Assembly: GCA_963744735.1 (NCBI GenBank) | Contig: CAVUVH010000006.1 | Span: 1 to 64,000, forward strand | DNA from: RPQJ01 sp963744735 | GTDB lineage: Bacteria > Pseudomonadota > Gammaproteobacteria > Steroidobacterales > Steroidobacteraceae | Direction of reading: 5' to 3' | Length of the DNA: 64,000 nt | Shown: positions 60,587 to 64,000 of the stretch, piece after piece | Position numbering within the stretch: the first letter of the stretch is position 1 | How the letters are laid out: each line of letters begins with the position of its first letter | Notes under the pieces: generated by a model | Databases searched by the model: none | What the model was told of the DNA's origin: nothing | The model's input: only the letters and a program-made list of their open reading frames with translations | Made by a program: the position numbers and the translations under genes

Positions 60587-61270
60587 ATGCGGGGCGTCAT
60601 CGTCCTCTGCGTCGTCTTCGGCCTGCTGGCGCTGCTGGTGGCGTTCAGCCGCTGGCTGGCGCGGCGTCACTGGGCGGCCGCCGGCAACGTGCTCATCGCC
60701 GTGCTGCTGCTGGCGCTCGCGCATCGGCTGTGGCCGCCGGTGCTGCACCTGCAGTCGTACCAGAAGATGCCCGCCGCCGCGGCCATCGCCCAGGTCCAGA
60801 GCGAGCGCACCGGGCCGCGAACCTATCGCGTGACCCTGACGCGACTGCCGGCCGGGGAGATGCAGGTGTTCGAGATGGCGGCCGAGGAGTGGCGCCTGGA
60901 TGTCCGCACCCTGGTCTGGACCGGGCGCGCCGCAGGCCTCGGCCTGCCGCCGAGCTTCCGGCTGGAGCGCCTGAGCGGCCGCTTCGTCCGCACAGAATCC
61001 GCGGATGCGGCATCGGCCGAGACCCCTGCCGGACTGCCTGCCAGCTTCCCGCTCAGCGACCCCGACGAGGCGGGCGAGGACATCTGGGCGCAGGCCCGGA
61101 CCGGCGCCCGCTGGCAGGCCCATGTCGATGCCCGCCACGCCTATGGTCCCTGGCGGCCGCTGGCCGACGGCGCCCGCTTCGAGGTGCGCCTGATCCGCCC
61201 CGCCGGCAGCGCCGAGGCCGTGCTGGAGGCGGTGCCGGCCAATGAAGCGGCCACCAGGGCGATGCGCTAG
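60587..61270 (+). CDS. Membrane-anchored protein of unknown function
   Basis: I do not recognise this family with confidence. The 227-residue protein has two N-terminal membrane spans (GVIVLCVVFGLLALLVAF and AGNVLIAVLLLALAHRLWPP) followed by a soluble, probably periplasmic domain with RTYRVTLTRLPAGEMQVFEM and WRLDVRTLVWTGRAAGLGLP. Similar proteins in relatives of Xanthomonas have been labelled efflux-pump proteins without clear support. The frame is clean. It begins 16 bases after hutH, so the two may be cotranscribed. Confidence 0.7.
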   Translation: MRGVIVLCVVFGLLALLVAFSRWLARRHWAAAGNVLIAVLLLALAHRLWPPVLHLQSYQKMPAAAAIAQVQSERTGPRTYRVTLTRLPAGEMQVFEMAAEEWRLDVRTLVWTGRAAGLGLPPSFRLERLSGRFVRTESADAASAETPAGLPASFPLSDPDEAGEDIWAQARTGARWQAHVDARHAYGPWRPLADGARFEVRLIRPAGSAEAVLEAVPANEAATRAMR

Positions 61271-61310
61271 ACTCGCCCCGTCAACGTTCGATCCCAAGGC
61301 TGACGACACC

Positions 61311-62027
61311 ATGTCCGTCTACGTCGATTCGAACAGCCAGCTGCACCACGACCAGGAGCGCAGCCTGGCGCTGCCCTGCCCGCACTGCCAGGTGCATTCG
61401 CACATCACGGCCGTGTCGGTGCCCCGCTACGCCGAACTCGTGGCCAGCCGTCCGAACCACGTCGGCATCGTCTACCGCTGCGATTCGTGCAGCGCACCGA
61501 TCTTCCTCAAGTTCGCGGTCAAGATGTACGCGGCCAACCGCGTCGAGCTCGCGAACAACTTCGTCGAACTCGAGCGGGCGCGGGAGAAGTTCAACTTCAC
61601 CTACCTGCCGGACACCGTCGAGCGGCTGTTCCGCGAGGCGCTCGGCTGCTATTCCAGCGGCTGCTTCAACGCGTTTGCGTCGATGTGCCGCCGCACCTCG
61701 CAGGCCGTGTTCCAGGACCTGGGCGAGAACGGCCGCCTGCGCATCTTCGAGCAGGTGCGCGAGGCGCGCGAGATGGCCGAGATCGACAACGAGACCTTCG
61801 GCAGCGTGAAGAAGGTGATGTTCGGCAACGACGCCGACCCGTCGCCACAGTGGCCCGAGCTGAGCGCGAGCGAGGCCGGCGTGCTGCTCGAACTGATGAA
61901 GGACATGCTGTACGAGGCCTACGTGCGCAAGGGCAAGCTGCAGCAGGCGATGCTGGTGCGGCGGTTCTTCGCCGAAGAGACGCTCGACAAGATCACGCCG
62001 ATCGGACGAGCTGCCAGAAGTGAATAG
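61311..62027 (+). CDS. Zinc-ribbon protein, DUF4145-like, unknown function
   Basis: The protein has 238 residues and an intact frame. Near the start two CxxC pairs (LPCPHCQVHS and YRCDSCSAP) should form a zinc ribbon. The rest is helical: NNFVELERAREKFNFTYLPD, RLFREALGCYSSGCFNAFAS and ALGCYSSG-like packing, then LELMKDMLYEAYVRKGKLQQ. This order resembles DUF4145-type proteins, which are sometimes fused to defence nucleases, but no nuclease is present here. The stop TAG lies in a long inverted repeat shared with the purL end. Confidence 0.7.
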   Translation: MSVYVDSNSQLHHDQERSLALPCPHCQVHSHITAVSVPRYAELVASRPNHVGIVYRCDSCSAPIFLKFAVKMYAANRVELANNFVELERAREKFNFTYLPDTVERLFREALGCYSSGCFNAFASMCRRTSQAVFQDLGENGRLRIFEQVREAREMAEIDNETFGSVKKVMFGNDADPSPQWPELSASEAGVLLELMKDMLYEAYVRKGKLQQAMLVRRFFAEETLDKITPIGRAARSE

Positions 62028-62077
62028 GGGCTAGGGGATAGTCGGATGTGCGCACCTCCGACTATCCCCTAGCCCCT
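62026..62077. terminator. Perfect 21-bp inverted repeat between convergent genes
   Basis: The 21 bases at 62026-62046, starting AGGGGCTAGGGGATAG, are exactly complementary to 62057-62077. The 10-base loop contains GTGCGCAC, adding four more pairs. It starts inside the upstream stop codon and ends 17 bases before the purL stop. It is a strong candidate for a two-way transcription stop. A further CCCTAGCCCC copy follows at 62081-62090. No T-run follows. Confidence 0.6.
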
Positions 62078-62093
62078 GGTCCCTAGCCCCCTC

Positions 62094-64000
62094 CTACCCG
62101 GCCCAGGCCCTGGCATTGCGGAACATCCGCATCCAGCCGCCGTCCTCGCCCCAGCTTTCCGGATGCCACGAGTTCTGCACGGTGCGGTAGACGCGCTCGG
62201 GGTGCGGCATCAGGATCGTCACGCGGCCGTCGACGGTCGTGAGCCCGGTGATGCCCGCGGGTGAGCCGTTGGGGTTCGACGGATACGTCGCCGCAACCTC
62301 GCCGTGGTTGTCGACCCAGCGCAGGCTGACCAGCCCGCTGTTGGCGCAGTCCCGTTCGGCCGCTTCGTTCCTGAACTCCGCCCTGCCCTCGCCGTGCGCC
62401 ACCGCGATCGGCAGCACCGAGCCTTCCATGCCACGGAAGAAGATCGACGGCGTCGGCAGCACTTCGACCAGCCCGACGCGGCCCTCGAACTGCTCCGAAC
62501 GATTGCGCACGAATCGTGGCCAGTGCGCGGCGCCGGGGATCAGCGGCTGCAGCGTGGACATCATCTGGCAGCCGTTGCAGACACCGAGCGCGAAGCTGTC
62601 GGGCCGCGCAAAGAAGGCCGCGAACTGCTCGCGCAGCTCTTCGTTGAACAGGATCGACTTGGCCCAGCCTTCGCCGGCGCCGAGCACGTCGCCGTAGGAG
62701 AACCCGCCGCAGGCGACCAGGCCGCGGTAACGCTCGAGTTCCGTCCGGCCAGCGATCAGGTCGGTCATGTGCACGTCGATGGGACGGAAACCCGCGCGGT
62801 CGAAGGCGGCTGCCATCTCGAGCTGGCTGTTGACGCCCTGCTCGCGCAGGATCGCGATCTCGGGGCGTGCGCCACGCGCGATGTACGGCGCCGCGACGTC
62901 CTCGGCCGGGTCGAAGCTCAGCGTGGCGAACAGGCCGGGATCCTTCGAGTCGAGGACCTGCTCGTGTTCTTCCCGGGCGCAGGCCGGGTTGTCGCGCAGC
63001 GCCTGCATCCGGTAACTCGTTTCCGACCAGGCGGCGCGCAGTTCGGTGCGGGTCGCGTCCAGCACGCCGGTTCCGGCGGCATCCTCGATCACGATGCGGT
63101 CGAAGGCCTCGACCGTGCCCAGCTCGTGCACCATCGCGCCGAGGCCCGCGGCAGCGAATACGGCTTGCACGTCGGCAAGGCGCGCCGCCGCCACCTGCAG
63201 CACCGCGCCGAGTTCCTCGCTGAACAGTTCGGCCACGGCCTCGGCCTGGCCGCGGGCCCGCAGCTGAGATCGTCAGGCCGCAGTGGCCGGCAAACGCCAT
63301 CTCGGCCAGCGTGGCGAACAGCCCGCCGTCGGAACGGTCGTGATACGCCAGCAGCAGCCCGCGCCGGCGCAGTTCGAGCACGCAGTCGACGAAGGCGCGC
63401 AGCCGCTGCGGATCGTCGCAATCCGGCGGCACGTCGCCGATGCGGCCGTAGACCTGCGCCAGGCACGAGGCGCCGAGGCGGTTCCTGCCCGCGCCCAGGT
63501 CGACCAGCAGCAGGCGCGTCGCGCCCTGGTCGAGCCGCAGCTGCGGCGTCAGCGTGCGGCGCACGTCCGCGACCGGGGCGAACGCGGAAACGATCAGCGA
63601 CACCGGCGACACGACCTTGCGCGGGCCGTCGTGCGCGGTCCACGCCGTCTTCATCGACAGCGAATCCTTGCCGACCGGGATGGCGATGCCGAGCGCCGGG
63701 CAGAATTCCTCGCCGACGGCGCGCACGGTGTCGTAGAGGTCCGCGTCCTCGCCCGGCTCGCCGCAGGCGGCCATCCAGTTGGCGGACAGCCGGATCTCCT
63801 CGATGCGGGCGATGTCGGCCGCCACGATGTTGGTCACTGCCTCCGCCACCGCCATGCGGCCCGAGGCCGCGGCGTCGAGCAGCGCCACCGGCGTGCGCTC
63901 ACCCATCGCCATGGCTTCGCCGCGGGTCGAGAAGTAGTCGGAGATGGTCACGGCCACGTCGCTGACCGGCACCTGCCACGGCCCCACCAGCGGGTCGCGG
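62094..64000 (-). CDS. purL: Phosphoribosylformylglycinamidine synthase PurL, C-terminal half (partial)
   Basis: PurL converts FGAR to FGAM in purine synthesis, using glutamine. The gene runs off the right edge, leaving about 635 C-terminal residues. They include part of the second AIR-synthase-like domain (LGIAIPVGKDSLSMKTAW, YHDRSDGGLFATLAEMAFAG) and the class I glutamine amidotransferase domain with the catalytic Cys in SFALGVCNGCQMMSTLQPLI. One extra base near 63262 breaks the frame before AEAVAELFSEELGAVLQVAA. The single-chain gammaproteobacterial form is indicated. Confidence 0.95.

Overview
The window reads as one continuous, high-GC, gene-dense chromosomal segment of an aerobic gammaproteobacterium, near the Xanthomonadales/Nevskiales/Steroidobacter side of the class. 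That placement is inference from gene content and order: fimV next to truA, accD-folC-dedD-cvpA-purF, prmB-aroC, glyA-nrdR-ribD-ribE-ribBA-ribH-nusB-thiL-pgpA, epmA/efp/epmB, miaE and a FimX-type protein. I see no rRNA, phage, recognisable insertion sequence or CRISPR array.

Layout: 0-6 kb holds membrane proteins and an iron(III) fbpABC importer. 6.4-7.8 kb holds a HigBA-like toxin-antitoxin pair and four tRNA genes. 8-14.8 kb is folD, a lipoprotein, cysS, gltX, a peptidyl-prolyl isomerase, lpxH and miaE. 14.8-23 kb is a receiver-kinase fusion, glycerate kinase, purF, cvpA, dedD, folC, accD and truA. 23-32.7 kb is fimV, aroC, prmB, a SCO1 protein, psd and the whole EF-P modification set. 32.8-38.1 kb is a signalling block: fimX, a Crp-type regulator, a receiver-PAS protein and a hybrid histidine kinase. 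38-47 kb is parC/parE and the isoprenoid operon xseB-ispA-dxs with folE2. 47-55.7 kb is a kinase with a cyclic-nucleotide domain, then the riboflavin/thiamine block and glyA. 55.7-64 kb is a repeat-rich spacer, an HDAC-like deacetylase, ettA, hutH, two unknowns and the 3' half of purL.

Reading quality matters. About fifty places in about thirty genes, many of them essential, switch reading frame, usually by one extra base. Whole protein families continue across these points. I treat them as probable sequence errors and annotate each gene over its full span, naming the breaks. Genes such as lpxH, miaE, purF, folC, aroC, parC and ettA read cleanly.

The least explained parts are noncoding. Two hairpin elements upstream of glyA share an identical 63-bp core in opposite orientation but have different, still self-complementary arms. 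A 410-bp stretch between parE and xseB contains four strong hairpins, the last covering the xseB ribosome-binding site. Two palindromic repeats sit inside cysS. Several gene ends have their stop codons inside TAG/CTAG-rich palindromes or repeats.
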